The notes under the pieces: generated by a model
What the model saw: only the letters and a program-made list of their open reading frames with translations
Databases searched by the model: none
What the model was told of the DNA's origin: nothing
Source of the DNA: Flavobacteriaceae bacterium
GTDB taxonomy: Bacteria; Bacteroidota; Bacteroidia; Flavobacteriales; Flavobacteriaceae
Reading direction: 5' to 3'
NCBI GenBank assembly: GCA_021647985.1
Contig: JAKITQ010000029.1
Location: 1-38,308, forward strand
DNA length: 38,308 nucleotides
Shown: positions 1-8,689 of the stretch, piece by piece
Position numbering within the stretch: the first letter of the stretch is position 1
How the letters are laid out: each line of letters starts with the position of its first letter
Program-made: the position numbers and the translations under genes

Positions 1-108
1 ATGTTACAATTGAATCGATTTTTTAGCAAGTTCGGTATTAACCCACACTCTGCTAAAAATAAACGTAAAGCCCAAGAACTATTATACTATGGAACTATTG
101 CAGCCTAA
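1..108 (+). CDS. 3' end of an unrecognised ORF, open at the left edge
   Basis: An open frame runs from the first base to a TAA at 106-108 and gives 35 residues ending in LLYYGTIAA. It is lysine and arginine rich near its end. The window begins at an ATG by chance or design, so I cannot tell whether this is a small gene or the tail of a longer one; a tail is more likely, because there is no leader to judge. I do not recognise the family. It stops only about 9 bases before the truncated gene at 117-545, so it may belong to whatever element removed that gene's 5' part, but no transposase motif is visible in the 35 residues. Confidence 0.3.
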   Translation: MLQLNRFFSKFGINPHSAKNKRKAQELLYYGTIAA

Positions 109-116
109 GTTTATAA

Positions 117-545
117 CGAAGTATTGTTATATTGAGAGAAGGGTTTAATAATTTTATTTGTATTTCCGATAACCCGAACACAGATGGTTTTCAAGTTGTT
201 TGCTATCATAAGAGTTTAGAACCAATAATGTCTAGAGGTCGCGAACTAACCTCAGAAGGCAAGTCGCGTGGAGAAAAAGAAAAAATAAGATCAGAGGAAG
301 CAAAATCAGGTAAAATAGAATTGCCTACAACACCTGCTACTTTACATATTTATTATGGTGAAAATGGTTTTTACAATACAGAAACTAACAATATTGAAAA
401 TGCAAAATACCGATATGTTGTTTATGTGCCTTATGCAACCCAAGAATCAACTGGCCTTTCTTTAAGTCCAAATCAATCAAGTCATCCTTGGTTAATGTTT
501 CCTGGAGCATACAATGCGCACATTATGATAACACCCAATGAATAA
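117..545 (+). pseudogene. 5'-truncated remnant of a secreted/hypothetical protein
   Basis: The frame opens right after a TAA at 114-116 and reads about 142 residues to a TAA at 543-545; the first usable start would be TTG at 132. From memory, the sequence (REGFNNFICISDNP, YHKSLEPIMSRGREL, HPWLMFPGAYNAHIMITP) matches the C-terminal two thirds of a conserved hypothetical family of Bacteroidota and Proteobacteria whose full-length members have a signal peptide and about 60-80 further residues before the 'LREG' segment. That N-terminal part is absent here and the upstream DNA codes in a different frame for something else. There is no leader or promoter-like sequence before the TTG. I read it as a truncated gene, probably not expressed as a functional protein. 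Its biochemical function is unknown. Confidence 0.55.
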
Positions 546-571
546 ATAATGCTTATCGGAAATAGCATAAG

Positions 572-1858
572 TTACATTCCGCTGGCAATTTTTTGAACTT
601 TATCCATTACCCTAAGTAGATTCAAGCCCCATAATTTGGCTATTTCATTTTCGGAATAGCCTCTTTTTACCAACTCAAATGTAACATTGTAGGTTTCTGA
701 GGCATCATTCCATCCTTTAACACCACCACCTCCATCAAAATCGGAACTGATTCCAACATGGTCTACACCAATTAATTTCACCATATAATCAATATGGTCA
801 ACAAAATCAGAAACATCAACAGGCGGCGTATTTTTTTCAGCAAGTTTAATTAAAGATTTTGCTTCTTTTTTAATTTTATTAAACTTTAAATTGTATTCCG
901 ATAATTCTTTCATATTCAAAGTAGAGATCTCTTTTCTATTTAGAATTTTAAAATCTTTCTTTCCAGCTATTTTTGACAAGATATCTTTTTTGCTTTGTTG
1001 ATATGCTGCATTTTTTTCAATGTTTACATAACCAGCAAATGCAACTGTTTGTACAACGCCATCATTTTCTTTTAAAAGTAATAACTGTTCGTCATCTAAA
1101 TTCCTACTGTGATTACAAATCTTTCTAGATGATGAATGGGAAGCTATTAACGGAGCTTTAGAAAGTTGGATCATATCCATAAAAGCACCTTTAGATGGAT
1201 GTGAAACATCTATCATTATACCTAATCTATTCATCTCTTTAACAGCTTGTTTGCCTAAATCACTTAAGCCATCATCATAAAGCCATTTATTATCCTTTTC
1301 ACCTGTGTTTGAATCACTAAATTGACTATGACCTTGGTGTGCAAGTGACATATATCTTGCACCAAGCTTATAAAATTTTTCAATATTTGATAAATCCATT
1401 CCAATTGGATAAGCGTTTTCAACACCAATCATCGCTACTTTTTTACCAGAAGCATGAATTCTCTTAACATCTTTAGAATTCAATGCCAATTCAATTGCAT
1501 TTGGAGCAATATTCTCAACTAAATTATGTATGGCTTCAAACTTAGAAATGGCATTATTATATGCCTTTTTATAACCTGATTCACTTAAAGTATCCTGGCC
1601 TGTATACACGATAAACCATGCAACATCTAATCCGCCTTTATTCATTTTTGGTAAATTTACCTGTGAAGAAAGGTCTTGTGAATAATTAACATCTTTGGTG
1701 AAGTTGGCTATATTAATGTCATCATGTGTATCTATTGTTATCACATTTTGATGAATAACTTTTGCTTTTTTATGAATCATTTTGTCTTGCTGTTTATTTT
1801 GTGAATAAATAATTTGAGAAACGAAAAGACAAAGTAAAAAAATCTGTTTAAAATACAT
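572..1858 (-). CDS. Secreted membrane-dipeptidase family metallopeptidase (M19)
   Basis: The 428-residue product begins with an export signal (hydrophobic residues about 5-18, then SQN). Its body is the M19 renal dipeptidase fold, a TIM-barrel zinc hydrolase that cleaves dipeptides. Visible metal and active-site elements are H45-x-D47 (DTHDDIN), the bridging E147 (GVENAYPIG), H220 (DVSHPS), H241 (ASHSSSR) and D373 (SSDFDGGGG), all in family order and spacing; length is also normal. It probably acts in the periplasm or on the cell surface in dipeptide scavenging. An exact match to the reverse -7 element (CAAAAATA at 1912-1919) lies upstream, without a clear -33. It stands alone between the truncated gene and the divergent leu operon. 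Family assignment is firm; substrate is unknown, and D-amino-acid dipeptides are possible in this family. Confidence 0.93.
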   Translation of the reverse strand: MYFKQIFLLCLFVSQIIYSQNKQQDKMIHKKAKVIHQNVITIDTHDDINIANFTKDVNYSQDLSSQVNLPKMNKGGLDVAWFIVYTGQDTLSESGYKKAYNNAISKFEAIHNLVENIAPNAIELALNSKDVKRIHASGKKVAMIGVENAYPIGMDLSNIEKFYKLGARYMSLAHQGHSQFSDSNTGEKDNKWLYDDGLSDLGKQAVKEMNRLGIMIDVSHPSKGAFMDMIQLSKAPLIASHSSSRKICNHSRNLDDEQLLLLKENDGVVQTVAFAGYVNIEKNAAYQQSKKDILSKIAGKKDFKILNRKEISTLNMKELSEYNLKFNKIKKEAKSLIKLAEKNTPPVDVSDFVDHIDYMVKLIGVDHVGISSDFDGGGGVKGWNDASETYNVTFELVKRGYSENEIAKLWGLNLLRVMDKVQKIASGM

Positions 1859-2240
1859 AATTATTATTTTATTTGAAGATTTAAAAGTGTAAATATAAAG
1901 TAAATTGAAATCAAAAATAAAATTTAATTATAGTTAAAAATCGTATTTAATTCACAATTTATTTTCTTTAAATAATTTTAATTTTACAAAATTACATATT
2001 GAAGGTATGATATGTTGATAAAAAGTCTTTTATAATTGATGAATTCTAATTAAATACAACGGAATAGCTTGAATTTTATAATTTATGTATTTTTAAAAGG
2101 TACTTTACCCAATACTTTAAAAAATAATACAATTAATAAATTACTTGAGCATTGTATAATGAAATGAAGTTTCAAGTGTATTCCTACTTAAAAAAAATAA
2201 ATTTGTTGTTTATAAACCAGTAAGATTTAAATAATTTAAA
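1859..2240. other. Divergent intergenic region, dipeptidase / leu operon
   Basis: This 382-base AT-rich spacer separates the dipeptidase from leuC. It holds a candidate leu promoter (see 2176-2205), a candidate reverse -7 element for the dipeptidase, and an imperfect hairpin whose outer arms are ACTTGA (about 2143-2148) and TCAAGT (about 2172-2177). No T-box, no known riboswitch and no convincing rho-independent attenuator was found. No protein-coding gene is apparent. Confidence 0.5.
2176..2205 (+). promoter_or_regulatory. Candidate Bacteroidota-type promoter of the leu operon
   Basis: TAAATTTG at 2198-2205 matches the TAnnTTTG -7 consensus exactly. Nineteen bases upstream lies GTG (2176-2178) where TTG is expected at -33, a one-base mismatch. 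Transcription would start near 2212, about 30 bases before the leuC ATG. The -33 position overlaps the right arm of a small hairpin (TCAAGT), which could be an operator. Prediction only. Confidence 0.4.
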
Positions 2241-3635
2241 ATGAGTAAAACAATTTTCGATAAAGTTTGGGACGAGCACGTTGTTCGTAAAATTGAAAAT
2301 GGACCCGATGTTTTTTTTATAGATAGACATTTTATACATGAAGTAACTAGTCCAGTTGCATTTTTAGGTATTAAAAGCAGAGGTTTAGGGGTTATGTGCC
2401 CAGAAAAGACTTTTGCCACTGCCGATCATAATACACCAACAATTAACCAACATTTACCGGTACAAGATCCGCTATCAGCAAATCAATTAGCAACATTAGA
2501 AACAAATGCGAAAGACTATGGTATAAGTCACTGGGGTTTAGGTGATAAGAATAATGGCATTGTGCATGTTGTAGGCCCAGAACACGGTATTACCTTACCG
2601 GGAACAACAATTGTTTGTGGAGATTCTCATACTTCAACGCATGGTGCTTTTGGGGCAATCGCATTTGGTATAGGTACTTCAGAAGTAGAAATGGTTTTAG
2701 CTACACAGTGTATTATGCAACCAAAACCTAAAAAAATGCGTATCAATGTCAATGGTAACTTAGGCAAAGCTGTTACTCCTAAAGATGTTGCTTTATATAT
2801 TATTTCTAAATTATCTACATCTGGTGCAACAGGCTATTTTGTTGAATATGCTGGGAGTGTATTTGCAAACATGACCATGGAAGGTAGAATGACTGTTTGT
2901 AATTTAAGTATAGAAATGGGAGCAAGAGGTGGAATGATTGCACCTGATGCAAAGACTTTTGAATATATAAAAGGTAGAACGTATTCCCCAAAAGGTAAAG
3001 ATTGGGATAAAGCCATGATATATTGGAAAACTTTAAAGACAGATGAAGATGCTTTTTTTGATAAGGAATATACATTTGATGCCGCTGATATAGAGCCAAT
3101 GATCACTTATGGTACTAACCCAGGAATGGGAATGGGAATTTGTAATAGTATTCCATATGCTAAAGAGGTAAGTGAAGGTGCAGAAACCTATGAAAAATCT
3201 TTAAATTATATGGGCTTTGGTCAAGGTGACCCGATGCAAGACAAATCCATTGACTTTGTTTTTCTTGGAAGTTGTACCAATGGTAGAATTGAAGATTTTA
3301 GGGCCTTTGCATCAATTGTAAAAGGCAAGAAAAAGGCTGACAATGTTACAGCATGGTTAGTTCCTGGTTCTCATATAGTTGAAGCGCAAATTAAGGAAGA
3401 AGGTATTTTAGATGTTTTAACAGAAGCTGGGTTTGAGCTACGTCAACCGGGTTGTTCTGCTTGTTTGGCAATGAATGATGATAAAGTCCCTGCAGGTAAA
3501 TATGCTGTGAGTACATCTAATCGTAATTTTGAAGGCCGCCAAGGCCCTGGTTCAAGAACATTACTAGCGAGTCCATTAGTTGCAGCCGCTGCGGCAGTTA
3601 CAGGAAAAGTAACAGATCCTAGAGACTTGATGTAA
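2241..3635 (+). CDS. leuC: 3-isopropylmalate dehydratase, large subunit
   Basis: This 464-residue aconitase-family protein is the large subunit of isopropylmalate isomerase, which interconverts 2- and 3-isopropylmalate through a dehydrated intermediate; the same enzyme type can isomerise citramalate. The three [4Fe-4S] ligands are visible as C345 (GSCTNGR) and C405/C408 ([10 protein letters not shown]), and the [12 protein letters not shown] motif is at about 127-138. Length is standard. The ATG at 2241 follows an AT-rich leader and fits family N-termini ([15 protein letters not shown]). It is the first gene of an operon: leuD follows after 58 bases, then the synthase and leuB. Assignment as LeuC is secure; whether the physiological substrate is isopropylmalate, citramalate or both depends on the synthase downstream. 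Confidence 0.97.
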   Translation: MSKTIFDKVWDEHVVRKIENGPDVFFIDRHFIHEVTSPVAFLGIKSRGLGVMCPEKTFATADHNTPTINQHLPVQDPLSANQLATLETNAKDYGISHWGLGDKNNGIVHVVGPEHGITLPGTTIVCGDSHTSTHGAFGAIAFGIGTSEVEMVLATQCIMQPKPKKMRINVNGNLGKAVTPKDVALYIISKLSTSGATGYFVEYAGSVFANMTMEGRMTVCNLSIEMGARGGMIAPDAKTFEYIKGRTYSPKGKDWDKAMIYWKTLKTDEDAFFDKEYTFDAADIEPMITYGTNPGMGMGICNSIPYAKEVSEGAETYEKSLNYMGFGQGDPMQDKSIDFVFLGSCTNGRIEDFRAFASIVKGKKKADNVTAWLVPGSHIVEAQIKEEGILDVLTEAGFELRQPGCSACLAMNDDKVPAGKYAVSTSNRNFEGRQGPGSRTLLASPLVAAAAAVTGKVTDPRDLM

Positions 3636-3693
3636 AGTTTGATAGATAAAATCAAGTTATACATTTATCATTAACATAGTTAACAGAAAAAAA

Positions 3694-4290
3694 ATGGCAT
3701 ACGATAAATTTACAATATTAAGAAGCACAGCTTATCCACTAGCTATTGAAAATGTGGATACTGATCAAATTATACCCGCAAGGTTCTTAAAAGCAACAGA
3801 AAGAAAAGGGTTTGGAGACAATTTGTTTAGAGATTGGAGATATAACGATGATGGAACTCCAAAAAAAGATTTTGTTTTGAATAACACAAAATATAGTGGT
3901 AAAATTTTAGTAGGTGGAAGAAATTTTGGCTCAGGATCATCCCGAGAACATGCGGCTTGGTCTGTATATGATTTTGGGTTTAGATGTGTAATTTCAAGTT
4001 TTTTTGCAGATATTTTTAAAAATAACTGCTTGAATGTTGGTGTTTTACCAGTACAAGTAAGTGAAAAATTTGCAAAAAAAATATTTAGAGCTATTGAGGA
4101 AGATCCAAAAACTGAAATAATTGTTGATCTTGAAAAACAAGAAGTTACACTAGTTGCAACTAGCGAAATTGAAAAATTTGAAATCAATGATTACAAAAAA
4201 CAAAATATGTTGCATGGTTTTGATGACATAGATTATTTGCAAAACATACAAGAAGAAATTCAAACTTTTGCTAGTACTCGCCCTTTTTAA
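3694..4290 (+). CDS. leuD: 3-isopropylmalate dehydratase, small subunit
   Basis: The 198-residue product is the swivelling small subunit that completes the isomerase with LeuC. The substrate-binding loop GRNFGSGSSREHAAW is present at residues 75-89, and the N-terminal segment with NVDTDQIIPARF (20-31) is typical. Length is normal for the bacterial form. The ATG follows an A-rich stretch (acagaaaaaaaatg). It lies 58 bases after leuC and 17 bases before the synthase gene, in the same orientation, so co-transcription is expected. Confidence 0.97.
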   Translation: MAYDKFTILRSTAYPLAIENVDTDQIIPARFLKATERKGFGDNLFRDWRYNDDGTPKKDFVLNNTKYSGKILVGGRNFGSGSSREHAAWSVYDFGFRCVISSFFADIFKNNCLNVGVLPVQVSEKFAKKIFRAIEEDPKTEIIVDLEKQEVTLVATSEIEKFEINDYKKQNMLHGFDDIDYLQNIQEEIQTFASTRPF

Positions 4291-4307
4291 TTAATAATCA
4301 CTTTAAA

Positions 4308-5828
4308 ATGTTAAAAAAAAGGAAAATAGAAATCATGGATACCACACTCCGTGATGGTGAACAAACTAGTGGTATATCATTTTCCGCGTCTGAAAAACTT
4401 ACTATAGCAAAATTGTTATTAGAAGAGTTAAAAGTGGATAGGATTGAAATTGCTTCTACCAGAGTTTCTGACGGGGAGTTTAAAGCAGTAAAAGATATTT
4501 GCAATTGGGCATCTGAAAATGATTTATTAGATAAAATTGAGGTTTTATCTTTTGTTGATAATGGTTTGTCTATAGATTGGATGGTGAAAACCGGTGCCAA
4601 AGTTCAAAATTTATTAACAAAAGGTTCTTTAAATCATTTAAAACACCAATTAAAGAAAACACCTCAAGAGCATTTTGATGGCATTGCAAAGGTTATTGCA
4701 ATTGGAAAGAAAAATAATATTGTTACCAATGTTTATCTCGAAGACTGGAGTAATGGTATGAAAAATTCACCAGATTATGTTTTTCAATATCTTGACTTTT
4801 TAGCAACCCAAAATATAAAAAGGGTTTTGCTTCCAGATACATTAGGTGTTTTAACACCTAGTGAATCAGCCAAGTATATAGGAGAAATTAGAACAAAGTA
4901 CCCAAATATGCACCTTGATTTCCATGCACATAATGATTATGACCTTGGAGTTGCCAATGTTTTAGAAGCCTTAAAAGCTGGAGCGGATGGTATTCATCTA
5001 ACTTTAAACGGTATGGGTGAAAGAGCTGGAAACGCCCCATTAGCAAGTGTTGTAGCTGTAATTAATGATTTTCTGCCAGAATTAGAAATTTCAGTAAATG
5101 AAAAATCTTTGTATTCTGTAAGTAAATTGGTTGAAACTTTTTCAGGATTTAGAATTCCGGTAAACAAACCAGTATTAGGAGAAAATGTTTTCACACAAAC
5201 TGCTGGAATACATGCAGATGGAGACAATAAACACAATTTATACTTTAATGATTTAATGCCAGAAAGATTTGGTAGAAAACGTCAGTATGCCTTAGGAAAA
5301 ACATCGGGAAAAGCCAATATTCTAAAAAACTTACAAGAATTAGGTTTGCATTTAAATGATAAGGATATTGCAAAAGTAACAAAACGAATTATTGAATTAG
5401 GAGATAAAAAGGAAGTAGTAACGAAAGAAGATTTGCCTTATATTATTTCTGATGTGTTACACAATAATGGTTATGAAGAAAAAATAAAAATAGCTTCCTA
5501 TGTTTTGACCCATGCTAAAGGTTTACGACCATCCACTACCGTTTCTGTAATTATAGATGGAGAGGTTATAGAAGAGCATGCACAAGGAGATGGACAGTTT
5601 GATGCTTTTATGAATGCGCTCAAAAAAGTATATGTCTTAAAAAACATGAAATTACCAAAATTGATTGACTATGCCGTTACTATACCTCCCGGTTCAAATT
5701 CAGATGCTTTATGCGAAACTGTAATTACTTGGGATATGGAAAAGAAAACTTTTAAAACTCGCGGTTTAGATTCTGATCAAACCGTATCGGCAATAGTAGC
5801 TACACAAAAAATGTTGAATATAATATAG
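4308..5828 (+). CDS. cimA: Citramalate synthase-like 2-isopropylmalate/citramalate synthase
   Basis: A 506-residue LeuA-type condensing enzyme: TIM barrel (about 1-325), linker, and a C-terminal LeuA allosteric domain (about 390-506). Metal and catalytic residues seen are R15-D16 (TLRDGEQ), H206/H208 (FHAHND), N242 (GERAGN), and the acetyl-CoA/catalytic segment H302, D304, N310-L311-Y312. From memory it closely resembles Leptospira interrogans citramalate synthase (shared blocks include SFSASEKL-type, NLLTKGSL, NVYLEDWSNG, FTQTAG, FGRKR.YALGK). The residues that form the hydrophobic pyruvate pocket there (L81, L104, Y144) correspond to L80, L103 and Y143 here. I therefore favour citramalate synthase, or a dual enzyme, over strict isopropylmalate synthase; many databases would name it LeuA. 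It sits in the LeuA slot of the operon, 17 bases after leuD and 39 before leuB. Specificity is inferred, not shown. Confidence 0.8.
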   Translation: MLKKRKIEIMDTTLRDGEQTSGISFSASEKLTIAKLLLEELKVDRIEIASTRVSDGEFKAVKDICNWASENDLLDKIEVLSFVDNGLSIDWMVKTGAKVQNLLTKGSLNHLKHQLKKTPQEHFDGIAKVIAIGKKNNIVTNVYLEDWSNGMKNSPDYVFQYLDFLATQNIKRVLLPDTLGVLTPSESAKYIGEIRTKYPNMHLDFHAHNDYDLGVANVLEALKAGADGIHLTLNGMGERAGNAPLASVVAVINDFLPELEISVNEKSLYSVSKLVETFSGFRIPVNKPVLGENVFTQTAGIHADGDNKHNLYFNDLMPERFGRKRQYALGKTSGKANILKNLQELGLHLNDKDIAKVTKRIIELGDKKEVVTKEDLPYIISDVLHNNGYEEKIKIASYVLTHAKGLRPSTTVSVIIDGEVIEEHAQGDGQFDAFMNALKKVYVLKNMKLPKLIDYAVTIPPGSNSDALCETVITWDMEKKTFKTRGLDSDQTVSAIVATQKMLNII

Positions 5829-5867
5829 GTTCTAGGTTAAAAACCAAGAGCGTAAAACTTTTAAAAT

Positions 5868-6926
5868 ATGAAATTAAATATAGCACTTTTAGCTGGGGAT
5901 GGTATCGGCCCTGAAGTAATCGATCAAGCGGTTAAAGTTTGTGATGCGGTAGCAAAAAAATTTAGTCATGAAATAAATTGGATTCCAGCTTTAACAGGAG
6001 CAGCTGCAATTGATGCCGTTGGTGAACCATACCCTGATGAAACTCATGAAATTTGTGTCAATGCAGATGCTGTTTTATTTGGTGCCATTGGCCACCCAAA
6101 GTATGACAACGACCCAACTGCAAAGATCCGACCGGAACAAGGCTTACTTAAAATGCGTAAAAAGTTAGGCTTGTTTGCTAATATAAGACCAACCTTTACT
6201 TTTCCATCATTAATTGATAAATCTCCCTTAAAAAGAGAGCGTATTGAAGGTACTGATTTGGTTTTTCTACGTGAATTAACTGGAGGAATCTATTTTGGTA
6301 AAAAAGGAAGAAGAGATAATGGAGAAACTGCTTTTGATAATTGTGTTTACACCAAAGCTGAAATAACTCGTTTGGCAAAAAAAGGTTTTGAATTGGCCAT
6401 GACACGTTCAAAAAAATTATGCTGTGTTGATAAAGCCAATGTCTTGGAAACGTCACGCTTGTGGAGAGAAACAGTACAGGGTATGGAAAAAGATTATCCA
6501 GAAGTAGAAGTGAGTTACGAATTTGTAGATGCGGTAGCCATGCGATTGGTGCAATGGCCAAATTCTTATGATGTTTTGATTACTGAAAACTTATTTGGGG
6601 ATATTTTAACAGATGAAGCATCGGTAATTTCTGGGTCGATGGGGTTAATGCCATCTGCATCAGTAGGAGAAAATAATTCATTGTACGAGCCAATTCATGG
6701 TTCTTATCCACAAGCAGCCGGTAAAGACATTGCAAATCCTTTAGCGACTGTTTTATCTGCAGCCATGATGTTTGAAGATGCTTTTGGTTTAAAAGAAGAA
6801 GCAGAAGCGATAAGAGAAGTTGTAAATAAATCATTGGCTCAAGGTATAGTGACTGTTGATCTAGCAGAAAACGACAAAGCTTATAAAACCAGTGAAGTAG
6901 GAGCTTGGTTGGTAGAAAATTTATAA
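5868..6926 (+). CDS. leuB: 3-isopropylmalate dehydrogenase
   Basis: This 352-residue NAD-dependent beta-decarboxylating dehydrogenase oxidises 3-isopropylmalate to the 2-oxoacid; in citramalate pathways the same enzyme converts beta-methylmalate to 2-oxobutyrate. Substrate and metal residues in family positions include R97, R107, R135, Y142 (GGIYFG), K189 (DKANVL), D221 and D245/D249 (NLFGDILTDEAS), and the adenine-binding segment EPIHGSYPQAAGKDIANP follows. Length is standard. It is the last gene of the operon and is followed 17 bases later by a strong terminator. Assignment is secure. Confidence 0.97.
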   Translation: MKLNIALLAGDGIGPEVIDQAVKVCDAVAKKFSHEINWIPALTGAAAIDAVGEPYPDETHEICVNADAVLFGAIGHPKYDNDPTAKIRPEQGLLKMRKKLGLFANIRPTFTFPSLIDKSPLKRERIEGTDLVFLRELTGGIYFGKKGRRDNGETAFDNCVYTKAEITRLAKKGFELAMTRSKKLCCVDKANVLETSRLWRETVQGMEKDYPEVEVSYEFVDAVAMRLVQWPNSYDVLITENLFGDILTDEASVISGSMGLMPSASVGENNSLYEPIHGSYPQAAGKDIANPLATVLSAAMMFEDAFGLKEEAEAIREVVNKSLAQGIVTVDLAENDKAYKTSEVGAWLVENL

Positions 6927-6943
6927 ATTTTTATTTTATAGGT

Positions 6944-6980
6944 AAAAAGGTGTTTAAGAAATTAAACACCTTTTTATTGA
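6944..6980 (+). terminator. Rho-independent terminator of the leu operon
   Basis: A perfect 14-bp stem (AAAAAGGTGTTTAA at 6944-6957, complementary to 6962-6975) with a four-base GAAA loop ends in a T run. It lies 17 bases after the leuB stop and before the next promoter, so it closes the operon. Confidence 0.85.
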
Positions 6981-7047
6981 TATTTAATAGATTAATATTC
7001 AATAAACTATAAAAAATCAAATTTTAATTGAAATTTTGTATAATGTT

Positions 7048-7080
7048 TTGCTATCAAACTTACATATTTGAGTATTTTTG
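7048..7080 (+). promoter_or_regulatory. Candidate promoter of the SF2 helicase gene
   Basis: TATTTTTG at 7073-7080 matches the TAnnTTTG -7 consensus exactly, and TTG at 7048-7050 sits 22 bases upstream, within the reported 17-23 spacing for flavobacterial promoters. The predicted start near 7087 gives a leader of about 17 bases before the ATG at 7104. Confidence 0.5.
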
Positions 7081-7103
7081 CAAAGTTAATTTATTAAAAT
7101 TCT

Positions 7104-8621
7104 ATGGTGCTTAATAGTCAGGATAAAGAAGAGAAAGTTATTGGGAAAAAATTGTACGATTACCAACATGGTGCAATTGACAAAATATTTGATCGAATAA
7201 ATGAATACCCAACAAGCTATAATTTATTGTACCAATTGCCAACCGGAGGTGGTAAAACTGTTATTTTTTCTGAAATAGCTAGAAAATACATCCAACAAAC
7301 CAATCAAAAAGTGCTTATTCTTACACATAGAATAGAATTGTGTAAGCAAACTTCGAACATGTTGACCGAATTTGAAGTTGATAATAAAATTATTGATAGT
7401 AGTGTTAAACAAGTACATAATGATGCTGATATAACTTGTTATGTTGCCATGGTGGAGACATTAAATAACCGTATTAAAGAAGAAAAGGCTGATATTAATG
7501 ATATAGGTTTGGTTATTGTGGATGAAGCCCATTATAACTCATTTAGAAAATTATTTAAATATTTTGACAATTGCTTTATTCTTGGCGTTACAGCAACGCC
7601 ATTGAGTTCGAATATTAATTTACCTATGCGTGAAATTTATGATGATTTGATCGTAGGTGAAAAAATTTCTTCTCTAATAGAAAAAGGTTTCTTAGCAGAA
7701 GCTACAATGTACAGTTATAATGTTAACTTGAGTACATTAAAAATTGGTGCAAATGGTGATTATACGGTAAAATCATCAGAAGAACTTTATGCAAAAAATA
7801 CCATGCAGGCTAAATTGGTCAATGCATATGAAACGACTTCAAAAGGCAAAAAAACTTTAATTTTTAACAATGGTATTCATACCTCTAGACATGTTTATGA
7901 AGTTTTTAAGATGGCTGGTTATAAAATCATGTACATTGACAATACCAATACCAAAGATGAAAGAAAACATATCTTGGATTGGTTTAAAAATACACCTGAT
8001 GCCATATTAACCTCTGTAGGTATTTTAACAACGGGCTTTGATGAACCAACTATTGAAACTATAATTATAAATAGAGCAACTAAATCTATGGCTCTATATT
8101 TTCAAATGATTGGTAGAGGGTCAAGAGTTTTTGTAAATAAAAATGAATTTTCTGTACTTGATTTAGGAAATAATGTTTCTAGATTTGGTTTGTGGACTTC
8201 AGATGTTGATTGGCACTTGATTTTTAAAAATCCAAATTTTTACTTGGAAAACTTAATTAGTGATGATGAAATTGAACGTAATTTTAGATACGTAATGCCA
8301 GATAACATAAAAGAAATGTTTGCCAATACAACAGAATTTAATTTTGACATTAAAGAGGAGTATGCCATTGCTACAAAGGCTTTTTTAAAGTCTAAGGTAG
8401 TACTTGAAAGATCTATTGCACAACATGCTACAATGTGTACAGAAAATAGTGAAGATGTTTTTGATGCCCATATTCTTTCAAGAGAATTAAATGATGATAT
8501 TGAATTTAGAATAAAACAATATTCATATTGTATTCTTAAAAGTTCTAAGAATTACATCAAATGGCTAGAAGAAGATTACAAGCGTCAGTTAAGAGTGAAA
8601 ATTAGTCAAGTTTTTAATTAG
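7104..8621 (+). CDS. DEAD/DEAH-box superfamily II helicase, XPB/RecG-like core
   Basis: The 505-residue protein is a cytoplasmic SF2 ATPase with a ResIII-type N-terminal domain and a helicase C-terminal domain. Motifs visible: Q-like YDYQHGAI (18-25), Walker A PTGGGKT (46-52), Ia LTHRIEL, II DEAH (140-143), III TATP (163-166), IV-V region ILTTGFDEP, and VI MIGRGSR. About 130 residues after the core (from YVMPDN on) are rich in charged residues and match nothing I recognise. Length and layout fit the 'DEAD/DEAH box helicase' proteins common as single genes in Flavobacteriaceae; related enzymes unwind DNA in repair. No methylase, nuclease or other restriction or defence partner lies beside it, so a housekeeping repair role is more likely than defence. 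The exact substrate is unknown. Confidence 0.85.
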   Translation: MVLNSQDKEEKVIGKKLYDYQHGAIDKIFDRINEYPTSYNLLYQLPTGGGKTVIFSEIARKYIQQTNQKVLILTHRIELCKQTSNMLTEFEVDNKIIDSSVKQVHNDADITCYVAMVETLNNRIKEEKADINDIGLVIVDEAHYNSFRKLFKYFDNCFILGVTATPLSSNINLPMREIYDDLIVGEKISSLIEKGFLAEATMYSYNVNLSTLKIGANGDYTVKSSEELYAKNTMQAKLVNAYETTSKGKKTLIFNNGIHTSRHVYEVFKMAGYKIMYIDNTNTKDERKHILDWFKNTPDAILTSVGILTTGFDEPTIETIIINRATKSMALYFQMIGRGSRVFVNKNEFSVLDLGNNVSRFGLWTSDVDWHLIFKNPNFYLENLISDDEIERNFRYVMPDNIKEMFANTTEFNFDIKEEYAIATKAFLKSKVVLERSIAQHATMCTENSEDVFDAHILSRELNDDIEFRIKQYSYCILKSSKNYIKWLEEDYKRQLRVKISQVFN

Positions 8622-8689
8622 ATTGTTTTTTATCCATTTTAGAAAGTTGTGACAATCATTAGCGAATATAGATGTATCGCGCAATTTGC

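Noticed and set aside
549..568. Short inverted repeat ATGCT / AGCAT between the truncated gene and the dipeptidase.
   Set aside because: Five-base arms, no T run in either direction; too weak for a terminator call.
2012..2035. Tiny ORF reading MLIKSLL upstream of leuC, like a leader peptide for attenuation.
   Set aside because: It lies upstream of the best promoter candidate, no terminator/antiterminator pair follows it, and seven-codon ORFs rich in Leu and Ile are common in AT-rich DNA.
2815..3106. Two long open frames on the minus strand inside leuC, and similar ones in leuB, czcA, cphA and others.
   Set aside because: They are shadows of well-supported genes, with low-complexity translations and no leader.
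7104..8621. Helicase as part of an anti-phage defence system.
   Set aside because: No nuclease, methylase, protease or other defence partner is next to it; neighbours are a biosynthetic operon and a mechanosensitive channel.
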